Shown here in pieces: positions 22,725-33,135 of a DNA stretch of 64,000 bases (the first letter of the stretch is position 1; each line of letters opens with the position of its first letter). A program made the position numbers and the translations under genes. The notes below the pieces were generated by a model. The model did not search any database, was not told the DNA's origin, and saw only the letters and a list, made by a program, of their open reading frames with translations. The stretch is from positions 124,001 through 188,000 of the forward strand of contig MJGA01000006.1 of the NCBI GenBank assembly GCA_001910725.1, written 5' to 3'. The stretch is from Phanerodontia chrysosporium. Its lineage: Eukaryota; Basidiomycota; Agaricomycetes; Polyporales; Phanerochaetaceae.

Positions 22725-23757
22725 ATGGCCACCGACTCTGGGTTACCTGCTTCCCGGCCCATTGCGGTCATCGGAGCGACTGGCACCCAAGGCCGCTCGG
22801 TGCTCACCGCGCTCCTCACGACCGAGCACTCAGTGCGCGCACTTACACGATCGCCCGACAAGCTGTGCGACCTTTCCGCGGCGCACGCGAATCTGTCTGC
22901 CGTGGAGACCGACATCAGCGACCCCGGCTCGCTGAGCTTTGGGCTGCTCGGCGCGTGGGCGCTCTTCGTGAACACATTCTCAGACTACAGCCAGCCCGCG
23001 GGCACGGAGGAGGCGCTCCTACGCGGCATTGTCGACGCTGCGGAGGAGAGCGAGGTGAAATGGCTCGTAATGAGCGTGCTCCCATCTGGAGTGCCTGCGA
23101 GGGCGTATGAGGAGAAGGCACGCGCGATGCAGTACGCGCGCGAGGTCGCTAGGAAGGGTAGGATCAGGCCTATATTCGTTCAGGTGAGGCCCTCGCTGCA
23201 AGTTTTCCGTGCTGTGGAGTTGACGACAGATCTCAGATGGGGTGGTATATGACTGGGTTCTCTGGCTATATGAAGCCTGAGGTCAACGCTGTTGACGGTG
23301 TCACCGAATTCCGCTGGTCTACCATTCTGGAAGATACCCTTCGTAAGCTCTGTCAATTCCTCTTCGCGTAGTCTGGTAGCTCATCTCGCCTAGTTCCCCT
23401 TGTCGACCCGGAGGACCTAGGCCCAGTCGTTCGCGCCATCCTCGAGAACCCAGAAGAATGGGCCGATGTCGAAGTACCCGTCGTAGGCGATGTCCTGACG
23501 ATACCTCAAGTTGCGCAAATATACTCAGACGTAACGCAACGACCTGCGCGGGCTGTCTTCGCCGATCACGTCCCGCAAGAGAGCATCCCACAATGGGTTG
23601 AGCGCCACAGGGCCTATAGGGATTATGGCTACTTTCCGCAGTACCTGGACGGGAGAGCGAGATTCCAAGGCTTGCCAGAAGGTTGCACCCCGGTATGAAG
23701 ACGTTCACAGAGTGGTTGAGGAAATGTGTTTCTGATTCCGAGAGACACGATGCATGA
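22725..23757 (+). CDS. NmrA-like NAD(P)-binding protein
   Basis: Short-chain dehydrogenase-like Rossmann protein of the atypical NmrA group, which senses or uses NAD(P)(H). The dinucleotide motif GATGTQGRSVL is at about residues 17-27, followed by VRALTRSP, DISDPGSL and VKWLVMSVLPSG. The later part has the QMGWYMTGF segment and a C-terminal half typical of the family (VGDVLTIPQVAQIYSDVT). Three exons. The frame breaks at GG 23681-23682: one extra G gives GLPEGLHPGMKTFTEWL and reads on to a stop at 23757; without it the protein ends at about 23698. A 38-nt GT-AG intron (about 23641-23678) would also repair the frame but removes plausible coding sequence. Whether it is an enzyme or a redox-sensing regulator cannot be told. 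Confidence 0.82.
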
Positions 23758-24129
23758 CAACAGTTTATCCGAAGAGCCGTCGAGTAACGTGTTTAATGCT
23801 AGACTTTTGTATCTCTCTGACATAGTCGTTATGGATAATGTATCCGTATCGCGCCTGGGCGTGAACACTACACTTGCCTGAAATAGGAGCCGGCGGTGGT
23901 ATGCTTCGCGAGATGCGGGATCTGTGATTGCATCATTACTTCCTTTTCAGTTGACATCATCCCACTGACCGTGTAGCGCAGCTGTCTCGCACGAAAGATT
24001 GCATCCTACGCGGGCCCCTCGCAAGACATATAACCGCACCACGCAACCACGCCATCTCTTTTCAAAGCATTCGGCGCTCGAGTCTCTAGAGCACTCACTG
24101 CATTTCTAGGTTGTAGACGGTCTTGCATC

Positions 24130-25691
24130 ATGGGTAATGAACAGTCCCAAGGACCGTATGATGGCCCGCCGGAGGTCCTCGAGGCCAGGGACATTCCGTC
24201 TATTGCGAAGTACATCAAGTCTGACAAGTGCAAAAACATATTTGTGATGGTAAGTAATGACCAGCCACCATAGCCTTCAGACAATCCGCTTTGCTAATGA
24301 CTGCCTTAGATGGGAGCAGGCAAGTCCCTTGGCACCGAGCGATATGCTCTCTGAGCGTCATTCTTGCACTTTAGGGGTCAGCACGAGTGCAGGCATTCCG
24401 GATTTCCGGTCACCAGGAACAGGTCAGTCTACACGACCTCACTGTATGGAACGTAGCTCAAGAACCAACTGTTCTAGGTCTCTATGTGTGTTTGACCTTC
24501 GTATCATCATCGGTCTCGAGCTCATTCTTTGATGGCCATAGGCAAACCTGCAACGCCTTAACCTACCATATCCCGAAGCTGTATTCGAGATCAACTTTTT
24601 CCGCGAAAACCCCGAGCCATGTATGTCCAGGATCCATAGTCCAAGCCCGCGACTGACGCAGGCACAGTTTACACGCTCGCAAAGGAGCTCTTCCCGGGCA
24701 AGTTCCGCCCGACGCCGACCCACTCGTTCGTGCGCGTGCTGTACAACCGCAAGCTGCTCGGGATGTGCTTCACGCAGAATATCGACACGCTCGAGCGGCT
24801 TGCGGGGCTGCCGGAGCACGCCGTCGTCGAGGCGCACGGGAGCTTCGCGGACCAGCATTGCATCGAGTGCGGCGCGCACTACGACGGGAACAAGCTGCGC
24901 GACGAGATCCTGCGTGGCGAGATCGCGTACTGCTACGACTGTGGCGGGCTCGTCAAGCCCGACATCGTCTTCTTCGGCGAGGCCGTGAGTCCCTTCCTCC
25001 CGTGCACTCTCGGGCGCGCGGCCGCTGAGAGCACTGACACAGCTCCCGCCGCGCTTCCACAAGACGATCGGGCTCCTGCGCAGTGCGGACCTGCTGCTCG
25101 TGCTGGGACGTCGCTGACGGTGCACCCGTTCGCGTCGCTCACGCAGCTCGTGCCCGAGGGCTGCCCGCGCGTGCTCATCAACATGACGCCCGCGGGCGAC
25201 ATCGGCGAGCGCCCCGACGACGTCACGCTCCTCGGCCGCTCGGACGAGCTCGTGCGCGCGCTCTGCGAGGCGCTCGGCGACGACTGGGTCCGCGAGCTCG
25301 ACGCGATGTGGGCCGAGACCGAGAAGTACGGCCACCACCCCGGCGAGACGCCCGAGCAGGCCGCACATGTCCACAGGGACACGAAGCCCTCGAAGGAGGA
25401 GGAGGAGGCCGAAGACAAGGCTGTCCAGGACGAGGTCGATAAGATTACCGACGCGATTGAGAAGTCGCTACAGATCGGTGCGGTACCGAAGGATGAGGAG
25501 GGAGAACCGGGCCCGAGGAGAAGTCTGCTACGCCTGCGACGACAGAAGAGCCAAAGACGGAGGTCAGCGAGACTGTATCAGCTGTCGTGGTGACGGAGGA
25601 GCAGACGGTGGTAGAAATCGATGTCAAGGAGGAAGCTGGGGAGGAAGAAGTTGAACGCAAGGAGAAGAAGCCGGTAGACGGCAAATTGTGA
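24130..25691 (+). CDS. HST2: Sirtuin, NAD-dependent deacetylase (HST2/SIRT2 type)
   Basis: NAD-dependent protein deacylase. Seen in order: MGAGVSTSAGIPDFRSPGTG for NAD binding (split by introns, about 24309-24431), PTHSFVR, TQNIDTLERLAG, the catalytic His in VEAHGSFADQHC (about 24838), the zinc Cys pairs CIEC and CYDC, GLVKPDIVFFGE, and LLLVLGTSL with PRVLINMT. The absence of a long N-terminal extension and the KPDIVFFGE/GTSLTVHPF pattern fit the cytoplasmic Hst2/SIRT2 branch. The intron at 24320-24374 has a GC donor (GCAAGT). In the tail, one base seems missing at AA 25505-25506: an added A opens a Glu/Thr/Lys-rich end (TPATTEEPKTEVSETVS) that stops at 25691, whereas the sequence as given ends at 25593 with an Arg-rich stretch. 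The acidic tail looks more natural. Start ATG at 24130 begins MGNEQSQGPYDG. Confidence 0.92.
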
Positions 25692-25868
25692 TCACCTTGT
25701 ATCAATGTACATCTATCCTGTATACGTACCGACTTGTTTGAACCATACATGTCTGCATGACCAGGCGATCATGTATAACTTCGTTGGCTCATGGAACGGT
25801 TGCGAGTATATTGGAACGAAAGGGTATCGCCATCATGCAGGGTATCACGCGTTATCTAGCCAGCTATG

Positions 25869-28806
25869 CTATCTGCGAGCAGCATAGGTTGCCGACGCAC
25901 TCCGAATCTTTGGTGGTCTCGGCTCCAGACGCAGACTCGCTAGCTGTGTCGGGAAGGTGTTTGAGGAGGCCGTGGCGCAGGTTGCGAGAAGCGACGACCC
26001 GGTAGGTGCTTCGGTCGTGTTCGACGTGTCGGCAAGAGGGATTCGTGTGCGCTGAACGGGCCAGATCCGGAGCGATGTCTGGCACGGCCCGTTCTCATCC
26101 TCCACACATTTCGGTGTCGAGGTCGGGCGCAGGCGGACTGGGGTAGGCGTTCTGGACGTCGAGTCTGGCAGTTGCCGATCCGACATGGTATTCCCCGCGT
26201 TCTCTGCCGCTTCGCATACACGAAGGAAGCGATAAAAGATCTCGAGAAGACCGTTGTCCGATTCGTCCAGCAATCGAGCTTCTTCATCGGGCACCCTGAC
26301 ATGGAAACCGTCCCCGAGAGCAGGAATGACACGTTTGGTCCACTCGCCCGTCGCACCCCTCGGGCCTGTAGGAAGATGTCGCGAGATTTCTAGAGTGCGG
26401 TGACGGCGAAGGAGGCGTAGCTGTCTTGTTGCGGTACCGATGTTCCCGTGGGGGCTTGCGTTGGTATCTGGGTAAGGCGCAAGTATCTCGACGTCGCCGA
26501 ACGGATCGTTCGCCATGAGAGTGCACCGTCCGTCCGGTTCATGTAGGACAAGCTGTAAGAGCGTCAGCTAGGTCGCCGACAGCATCTCACCAGAAATTGG
26601 GACGTACCCTAGGGATGCGCTGCTTCAATTTGTTTACGAGCTTGAACGCATCTGCGTACTGTCTCTGGTATGAGTGAGGTAAGGCAGGAAGACTATACTC
26701 CGCAGTTGGCTCCGCCAAGCAACAAGGAGTGCTGAGATGGGGCGCAGCGTACACCTTGATCTGCATAATATGCGTCAGCAATCACCAATGTGGAATAGAT
26801 GAAACCCCCTACCTCAAGACCATCCGGAGCAATGACAAGGACTTCGGTGCCCTTTCTACCCTTCCTACGTTCGCCTTCCCGGAAGTCTACTAGCATAGAC
26901 TTCGATGGCAAGACTGTGATGTTACCATGCGGCACCTTATGGGTCCGTGGTGACAGATACAAAGTCGTCAGCGGTGCCAGGTCGCAGCAAGTCCCGGTCG
27001 CAGACTTTCGCGCTGGTGCAGCGACAATGATCCTCCTCTCTTCCTTCTTGTCGACGAGGCGGCTAAATGATCAGGAAGGATACCATACGAATGCTCTGTC
27101 GATGGATCCTGTCGTTCTTCGGATTCCGCCGGCCGTGAACACAAAGTAGAGGCGATATCCCGGCGCGAGCGCGCTGAAAGTCTCGGTGGAAGGAGCAGAG
27201 GATGCGCGTCTAGCTCGGTCCCGTCTTGAAGTGCTTTGAGCCGCTTCAGGTCAGTCAGAGAAGTGCGATGGCGCGGACGACCCTGAGTAGGATAGCCAGT
27301 CACAGAGGCGATGTCACAGTCCAAATCACGATCCGAGTCAGAGTGCGCTGAGTCATCCGTGAGAGCAGGTGTCGCCGAGGCAGAAGGAGCGCGAAGCGTC
27401 TCTGAGCCAGAAGCCAGACCATTGACGAAGCGACCCAGATGCATGCAAGCAGATTCGTGTTGACTGCCTCCGGCGTGAGAACTCGTACGGCCAGACGCAG
27501 AACGGACACGGCCTAGCATGGACACAGTGCGAGAGCTTGAAGTCGGGTCAGATGCAAATCGACGAGCGAAACGAGGCTTCAGAGAGTCTAGATTAGTTGG
27601 AGAGCGATTATCAAGCTTGAGAAAACGAGAATTGGTGGCCGCGGAGTCTTTGGAGGGTCGATGCAGATGTACAGGGGTGTTCGTCATAGAGGCCGTGAGA
27701 GACGTCCTTGGGCCGAAAGCGTCATCACAGGTAGCGAGGGATTGAAGAATGGATGCGAGAGAATCCTGTGTAGAGGTATACGGTGAGCGGGATCCTGCTG
27801 CAAGAGTCCGATCGCCAGATCCTTGGCTTCAAATGAAGCTGTGTCAGGCAGAACGTAATGTCCTTGTGTGATGTTCGTAAAGGTATCTTCAAGAGTTGCA
27901 GCCTACGAACGCATGAGATCGATCTACATGATCACGAAAGCTGAGAAGCAAACCTCAAACGCTGGGCGTCCTGACAGACAGGTCACCATAAGTGCTCCGA
28001 GAGACCATAAGTCGGTCTCGAAGCTATATGGCGAGTTATTGACCAGCTCTCTGACAGGCAGACTCAGCCTTCTGGAAATATGACGAAGAAATTGAAGCGT
28101 ACGGAGATGCGCAGTCGGATGCTCGACCAAAAATCGTTGCCAATGATGTCGGTGAATCGACGCGAATGGCAGAGCTAAAATCTGCAAGTTTCTGGCTATA
28201 GTGGTTATGAGACATCCCACTGAATGCGCGCATAACTCACGACACGATAGTCATCTGCGAAGAGAATATTACTTGGTCGAATATTCCTATGAATTACGAG
28301 AGATTTTCGGAGATAGATGAGAGAAGTCACTAGAGCTTTGAGCAAGCCCCGGAGCTCTGCTTCCGAGAGAACCGGGGAACTTCGCGAATGCAAGAACTCC
28401 TGGAGACTTCCATGTGGACATAGTTCGAGAACTTGATAATGGAATGAAGAGGTTGAAAACGAAGAGAAGAGTGAGACAAGAGACGGATGGAAGAGAGACC
28501 GGTGTAATTCGGAGGCGGAGTCTTCAGCACGTTCATCGCTGAGACGGGGAATCTAGCGCAAGATTATCGGACACGTCGCCCTCGCGTGCAACAAGATAAG
28601 TCCACCTGCTTTAGAGCAACTTGACGGTTGCGCATGCGCCCTTTCTTGCAGGTCGCTAGGTACAGAACGGACCTTGATCCTCGACGGATTTCTCGGTCTA
28701 TATCGTAGTTCTGGGACGGCGTCAGCGGGGTCCGGAGTAGTGCAGCACGGAATATTACTTGTAGGTTATCCATGCAACCTGAAGTATCGTCAAGACCGAC
28801 AGTCAT
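25869..28806 (-). CDS. PLK4/SAK-like protein with degenerate kinase domain and polo boxes
   Basis: The N-terminal kinase fold is followed by a long Ser/Arg-rich linker and a C-terminal polo-box module. N-lobe: NYDIDREIRRGSRSVLYLA, then the VAIK lysine in QVALKQ. The helix-C region (ASELHRSLFHPSLVSLF) has Ala where PLK4 has the conserved Glu. The catalytic loop reads VIHRNIRPSNILF, so HRD has become HRN (codon AAT near 28283), and the next motif is LADFSSAIRV, so DFG has become DFS. ETDLWSLGALMVTCLSGRPAF follows. The C-terminal part fits PLK4 polo boxes: PLTTLYLSPRTHKVPHGN, VEVLVIAPDGLE, and YQRQYADAFKLVNKLKQRIP with GRCTLMANDPFGDVEI. The kinase is therefore probably inactive. Exons were joined by eye; one junction at about 28110-28140 needs a 31-nt intron. 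The start ATG at 28806 gives a 16-residue first exon. Confidence 0.72.
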
Positions 28807-28877
28807 GTCGCACTTGATACTGCTTTGAATGAAGTTGGGTTGAGTATCGTGAGTTGAACTTCGCAAGATTCGTACGG

Positions 28878-28885
28878 CACGTGAT
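28878..28885. promoter_or_regulatory. CACGTGAT element
   Basis: 72 bp upstream of the PLK4-like start codon. It lacks the flanking T of the other sites (GGCACGTGATT). Confidence 0.4.
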
Positions 28886-29734
28886 TGTGGGAACGTACAA
28901 CGGCCGCTTCTTCGCGCCGTGGACTCATTGGGAGAACTCACTCTTGCGCCATGTTGCATTGGCATGAATTTGTCGTAAACATATAGCAGTGACAATTGAT
29001 TGCTATACAAGGAGTTTTGGGTGCGTAAGTTGAACAAGTCGTCTATATCGCTCTATTTGATTCATGCAGTGTCCGCTCAGCCTGCCTCAGATTTCTCCAC
29101 TTTCACGCTTTCAGGTTTCCTAGCTTCAATGTCTCTGGAAATGCCGGCTGCACATGACGCTCAATATTTTTCACGGTATACGAGAAGCCTTGCCCTATCC
29201 TATCGCTGTATCCCACGAATTGCCGCCCTCGCGCTGCCCCGTGGATTCCGTAATCCACTTCACATGTCGACTGACTATGGACCGATGTCAAGGACATGCC
29301 AGTGGCACCGCTTGGTTTTTCAAATCATCATGGAAGCACCAGGCTTCCGCGTATACTTTTCCAGCAGTGCAGCATGCAGAGCCGTCCTTCGATCGTTCGA
29401 ACGTTGGGCCCCAAGCAGCGTTGTGTCTCGCACGTGGCGGGTCTACCAACAGCGAAGGTGTTGTGCTGAACGCCAGTAGCAGCGACGCATGGTCATGGAG
29501 TTAAATATACCTCGAAGCTGCCTGCTTTAGCATTTCTGACGGTTGGCTGATCCTTACGTCCATGTGCCCACCGCCGGCGATTCTGCCTATACCAGCGACT
29601 TATCGTCGCCAGATGCTAGCACCACACCGCTGACCCAGAAGCTTCCACATGGATTTTTTGCTTCGCACTCACATGGTCTCCTAGCGCAATGTTAGCGACG
29701 CACGCGTAAGTTCCTCTGGAGGCATGCGACGAGC

Positions 29735-29742
29735 TATAAAGG
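29735..29742 (+). promoter_or_regulatory. TATA box of the S1/P1 nuclease
   Basis: TATAAAGG 69 bases before the ATG at 29804. Confidence 0.5.
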
Positions 29743-29803
29743 ACGCTGCAGGGGTACAGCTGGGTCCTTGCTATCGTCGGATTCGTCGAACGCAGATAAA
29801 ACC

Positions 29804-31344
29804 ATGTTCCAGCTCATTTTGAGTATTTCTCTCGCTATCCTTGCGCAACATGCTGCTGCGTGGGGGAACCTTGGCCACGAGACCGTCGGTTACGTCGCTC
29901 AGCAGGTGCGTCTGTATGCTGTCGTACTCGGGGTTACGATAATGACACTTTTGCCTGCAGTTCCTGGCACCTAAAGCACTTGCGTTTGTGCAGTCATCCC
30001 TTGGTTCGACCTACTCGGAGTCACTCGGACCTGCTGCGACGGTAAGGGCATCCGCAACTGTCCTAAAGTCGCGCTGATCGAACATCTTGCAGTGGGCTGA
30101 TAGCGTGAAGTATGAGACCGCATATGAGTGGTCTGCACCTTTGCACTTTGTCGATGCGAACGGTCGCCTTTCGCCTTCTTCTCGCCATACATAGTGCTCA
30201 TAGTTGGCACAGATAACCCGCCTTCTTCTTGCTCTGTTCAGGAGACCCGTGACTGCGACGACGGAAACTGCATCCGTGAGTACTATGTGAACTATTTCCA
30301 CTATCCTCCTCATTCTAGAGCTGCAGTCGTTGCTATCGCGAACTACACTACCCGCGTGGCGGAGACATCCCTCGGCGCCACTCAACGTCAGGAGGCGCTC
30401 AAGTTCCTTGGTAAGACACGCGCTGTTCTTTGTAGCTCTGACACAGTGTAATGATGCCAATCCAGACCATGTGCGTATCACATACTCGGTGGTTTACATA
30501 ATGTTGATATCACCGCCCTCCAGTTCCTTGGCGACATCGGTCAACCTCTCCACGTCGAGGTCCGTCATGTCTTGCAGGCACACACTCGATCTTCCATCTC
30601 ACTGATGGATCTCATCTCCAGAAGTACGAAGTTGGTGGTAACGACATCGACGCCAAGTGCTCGGGCTCGAGCACGAACCTCCATGCTGCATGGGGTGAGT
30701 ACCGCCGCGGTCGCCCAGTCATGCACGGAATACTTACATACCCTGCGCCAGATACCGGTATCCTGACCAAGAATGTCGACGCGAATCATGGCAGCAGCGC
30801 TACGACCTACGCGAATTACCTTGTTGGCGAAATCCAGGTGCGCCGCGCGCATGGCGAGGTGGCTTGTAGTTTCACTTACTCTCCTTCGCAGTCCGGGCAG
30901 TTCAAGTCTTCGACGTCCTCGTGGTTGTCGTGCTCGTCGACTACCGAGCCCGTCAACAACAAGCGTGACACTCCCTCTATCGAGAAAGACATCCGCAGCC
31001 TGCTCGAGACGCGTGCTGCTGACGCGAAGATCACCCCTCTTGAGTGCCCGCTCGTCTGGGCTCGCGAGGCAAACGCCTTCGACTGCGTGAGTCAGCACGT
31101 GCTATTCGAGGAACAATTATCTCATGCGGTCGCAGTCCGTCGTGTTTCCTTTCTCGACGAATCAAGATGCTTGCACTGGTACCTATTACAGCAACGCTGT
31201 CCTGTCGTAAGTCCTGTTGCAATCCGAACACGCAAGAAGACGGCTGATAAAGCATACTAGATCGACCTGCAACTTGCCAAGCAAGGTTATCGTCTGGCTG
31301 CCTGGCTTAACGTTATCTTCGATGGTGCTACAAACCTCCCCTAA
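29804..31344 (+). CDS. Secreted S1/P1-type zinc nuclease
   Basis: Extracellular trinuclear-zinc nuclease that degrades single-stranded DNA/RNA and 3'-nucleotides, usually for phosphate and nucleoside scavenging. The signal peptide (residues 1-19, LILSISLAILAQHAAA) should be cut directly before WGNLGHETVGYVAQ; the mature N-terminal Trp and the His of GH are metal ligands in this family. Further ligands are visible in APLHFVDA (about 30140), in FLGDIGQPLHVE and in the NLHAAWDTGILT segment (about 30680-30770). Cys residues in SSCSVQETRDCDDGNC form the usual disulfide region. About eight short exons; the stop is at 31344 after FDGATNLP. Length (about 300 residues) fits the family. TATA box present. 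Confidence 0.9.
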
Positions 31345-31406
31345 ACGGTATTCTTCGCTGTCGTCATGCTAGAGATGGTGTACAGTACTGGAACGGTATT
31401 GAAAAA

Positions 31407-32612
31407 CTAGGATGACAGAGTCTCTACCAGAAAATCTCTTATTTCGTCGAACAACCCTCCAGGACCACCATACAATGCGTCCGCATTCAGTGCTTTATCT
31501 AGCGAATGCTCCTGCTTCTCAAGCTCGCACAGCGTCACAGGGACGCCGGCCTGCTTCAACAGCTCTGTCATGTGCCGCGACTCCTCGACTGGTACCGCTG
31601 AGTCCGCGGAGCCGTGCACGAGGAACGCGGGTGGCCAGCTACTGTCCACGTTGAGCTGCGGCCACAGCCTCCTATGCTCCTCCGGGATGTAGGCATCCAG
31701 GTCATCGTTTCGCGCTGCTGCCTCGCGCAGTGCAGCACTAAGACTCGGTATGTGGGAACTCGTGTAGTAGTCAAGCCAGACGCCGAGCTGGAGGTAGAGT
31801 CGCGGGAGGAGCATGCGCGGGCTCGCAGGATACCCGGGAATTGCGTAGTCAGGCCCGTGGTACGCGAGCGACGATGCAGAGATTGGCTCGAGGCTTGCGC
31901 TCTGTGGGTACAGAAACTCTGTGAAGTCGTTTGCGTCGAGCACCTCTCTGCCGCGCAGGAAGACACCTGACTTTGGGGAGAAATAGTGCGGGATCTGAGG
32001 GAGAATTAGGAGGACAGAGTGTGGGCAAGGTGGTGTTTACTCACGAGAAAGTTGCCGCCCATAGCGTATAATGCGAGCAGGGCCCGCGGCTTGGGCGACG
32101 CATGCATGGCGGCGAGGTACGCCACGAGGCCACCACCGCTGGCTCCTGCAACCGCAAGTGCTGTCGGGTCGATCAGAAAGACATGTCTCCCTAGTCCCGC
32201 CCCTTCCTTCGGTCCAATCAACAGAGTGTTGATATCTTTTTCCAGGAAGGAAAATAAATCCTGTATATCGCCCACGATGTCATGTCCTGTAGAAGGCGGT
32301 AACAGGCGGTAATCCGCTGAAATAAACGCCATCCCAGAGGCTGTGACGCGGTCTTGCAGATTTTTAGCACATCATCGTGCTGTACGTAGCGATTGAGAGG
32401 ATCATACCTTTCAGCCAGCTTGGGAACCAGCTCGTTCGATCGCCAACCGCCAAGCCTCCGCCATGGAAGAAGACAACGGCGGGTACCGTTCGGGGTGCAT
32501 TATCTCCTGCCCGTTCCAGTGATGGCGGATACAAGTCTAGGAAGATGGGACGGTCCCTGGTCTTATATGCAAACGTCAGAGCGCTCTGCTTTATTTCTGG
32601 TCCAGTTGACAT
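31407..32612 (-). CDS. Alpha/beta-hydrolase fold-3 esterase/lipase (HSL-like)
   Basis: Intracellular carboxylesterase of the hormone-sensitive-lipase type, substrate unknown. Oxyanion-hole motif FFHGGGLAVGD (about 32460), ISADYRLLPPS, the nucleophile elbow GASGGGLVAYLA (about 32150-32120), catalytic Asp region VHGSADSAVPVEESRHM (about 31610-31560) and catalytic His in KQEHSLD (about 31510). Three or more exons, ending at 31407. No signal peptide. The start at 32612 is the ATG beginning MSTGPEIKQSALTF; an in-frame extension upstream is possible but looks non-coding. Confidence 0.88.
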
Positions 32613-33135
32613 GGTTGAAAGTGGCGGTAGTAGGCGTAACTTGCCACACTTGCGCAAACACTAGATTCAGTCATTCGGAGATAGTTCGGCTAAGACCGAT
32701 ACTGGGGACCGATCTATCCTCACTTTCAGTCGTTGTCATTGTACGTACCTCCCTGCTGAGGATCGTCAATTGTGATGTTGGTCCTACGAACACGATGAAC
32801 ATTCGCCTCCCTAAGCCGGACGCCAACGTCTCGTCGTGGACACCCCACGTCAGTCGAGAGTAGCTGCAAGCCAATTGAGGGGTGATGGCGACGACAAGCA
32901 CATATCGATTGCACAGCGCACAGGCGAGGTTTACAAGCAGTAAGTACTATCCCAAGAATATACAGTGGTATAATATGTACGGGACAACGAAAGGGAGCAT
33001 TCCGGAAGGAGAGAATAGCAAGAAACGAACTAGGCGCGATAAGATAGAATGAGACCAGCGAGGGAGACACAGAGCTGTCCAGCAGTGTGGCTTGCGTCGT
33101 CTGTAATAGGGGGTAGGGGAGGCATAATTTTGTTT
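32613..33135. other. Intergenic, nothing recognised
   Basis: 523 bp between the hydrolase start and the RasGEF stop. No motif seen. Confidence 0.5.

Larger units (their letters stand above)
28807..29803. promoter_or_regulatory. Divergent intergenic region, PLK4-like / S1-P1 nuclease
   Basis: 997 bp. It holds CACGTGAT at 28878 near the PLK4-like start and a TATA box at 29735 before the nuclease. Two overlapping open frames around 29154-29504 have no recognisable motif and I do not call them genes. Confidence 0.5.

Noticed and set aside
23641..23678. A 38-nt intron as the explanation for the NmrA-like frame break
   Set aside because: It has GT-AG ends and fits the phase, but removes plausible coding sequence; one missing G in GG 23681-23682 gives a better family-like end and matches the error type in other genes. 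Kept as an alternative only.
29154..29504. Open frame of 116 codons upstream of the S1/P1 nuclease
   Set aside because: No homology pattern, no supporting introns, and an overlapping open frame of similar length in another phase.
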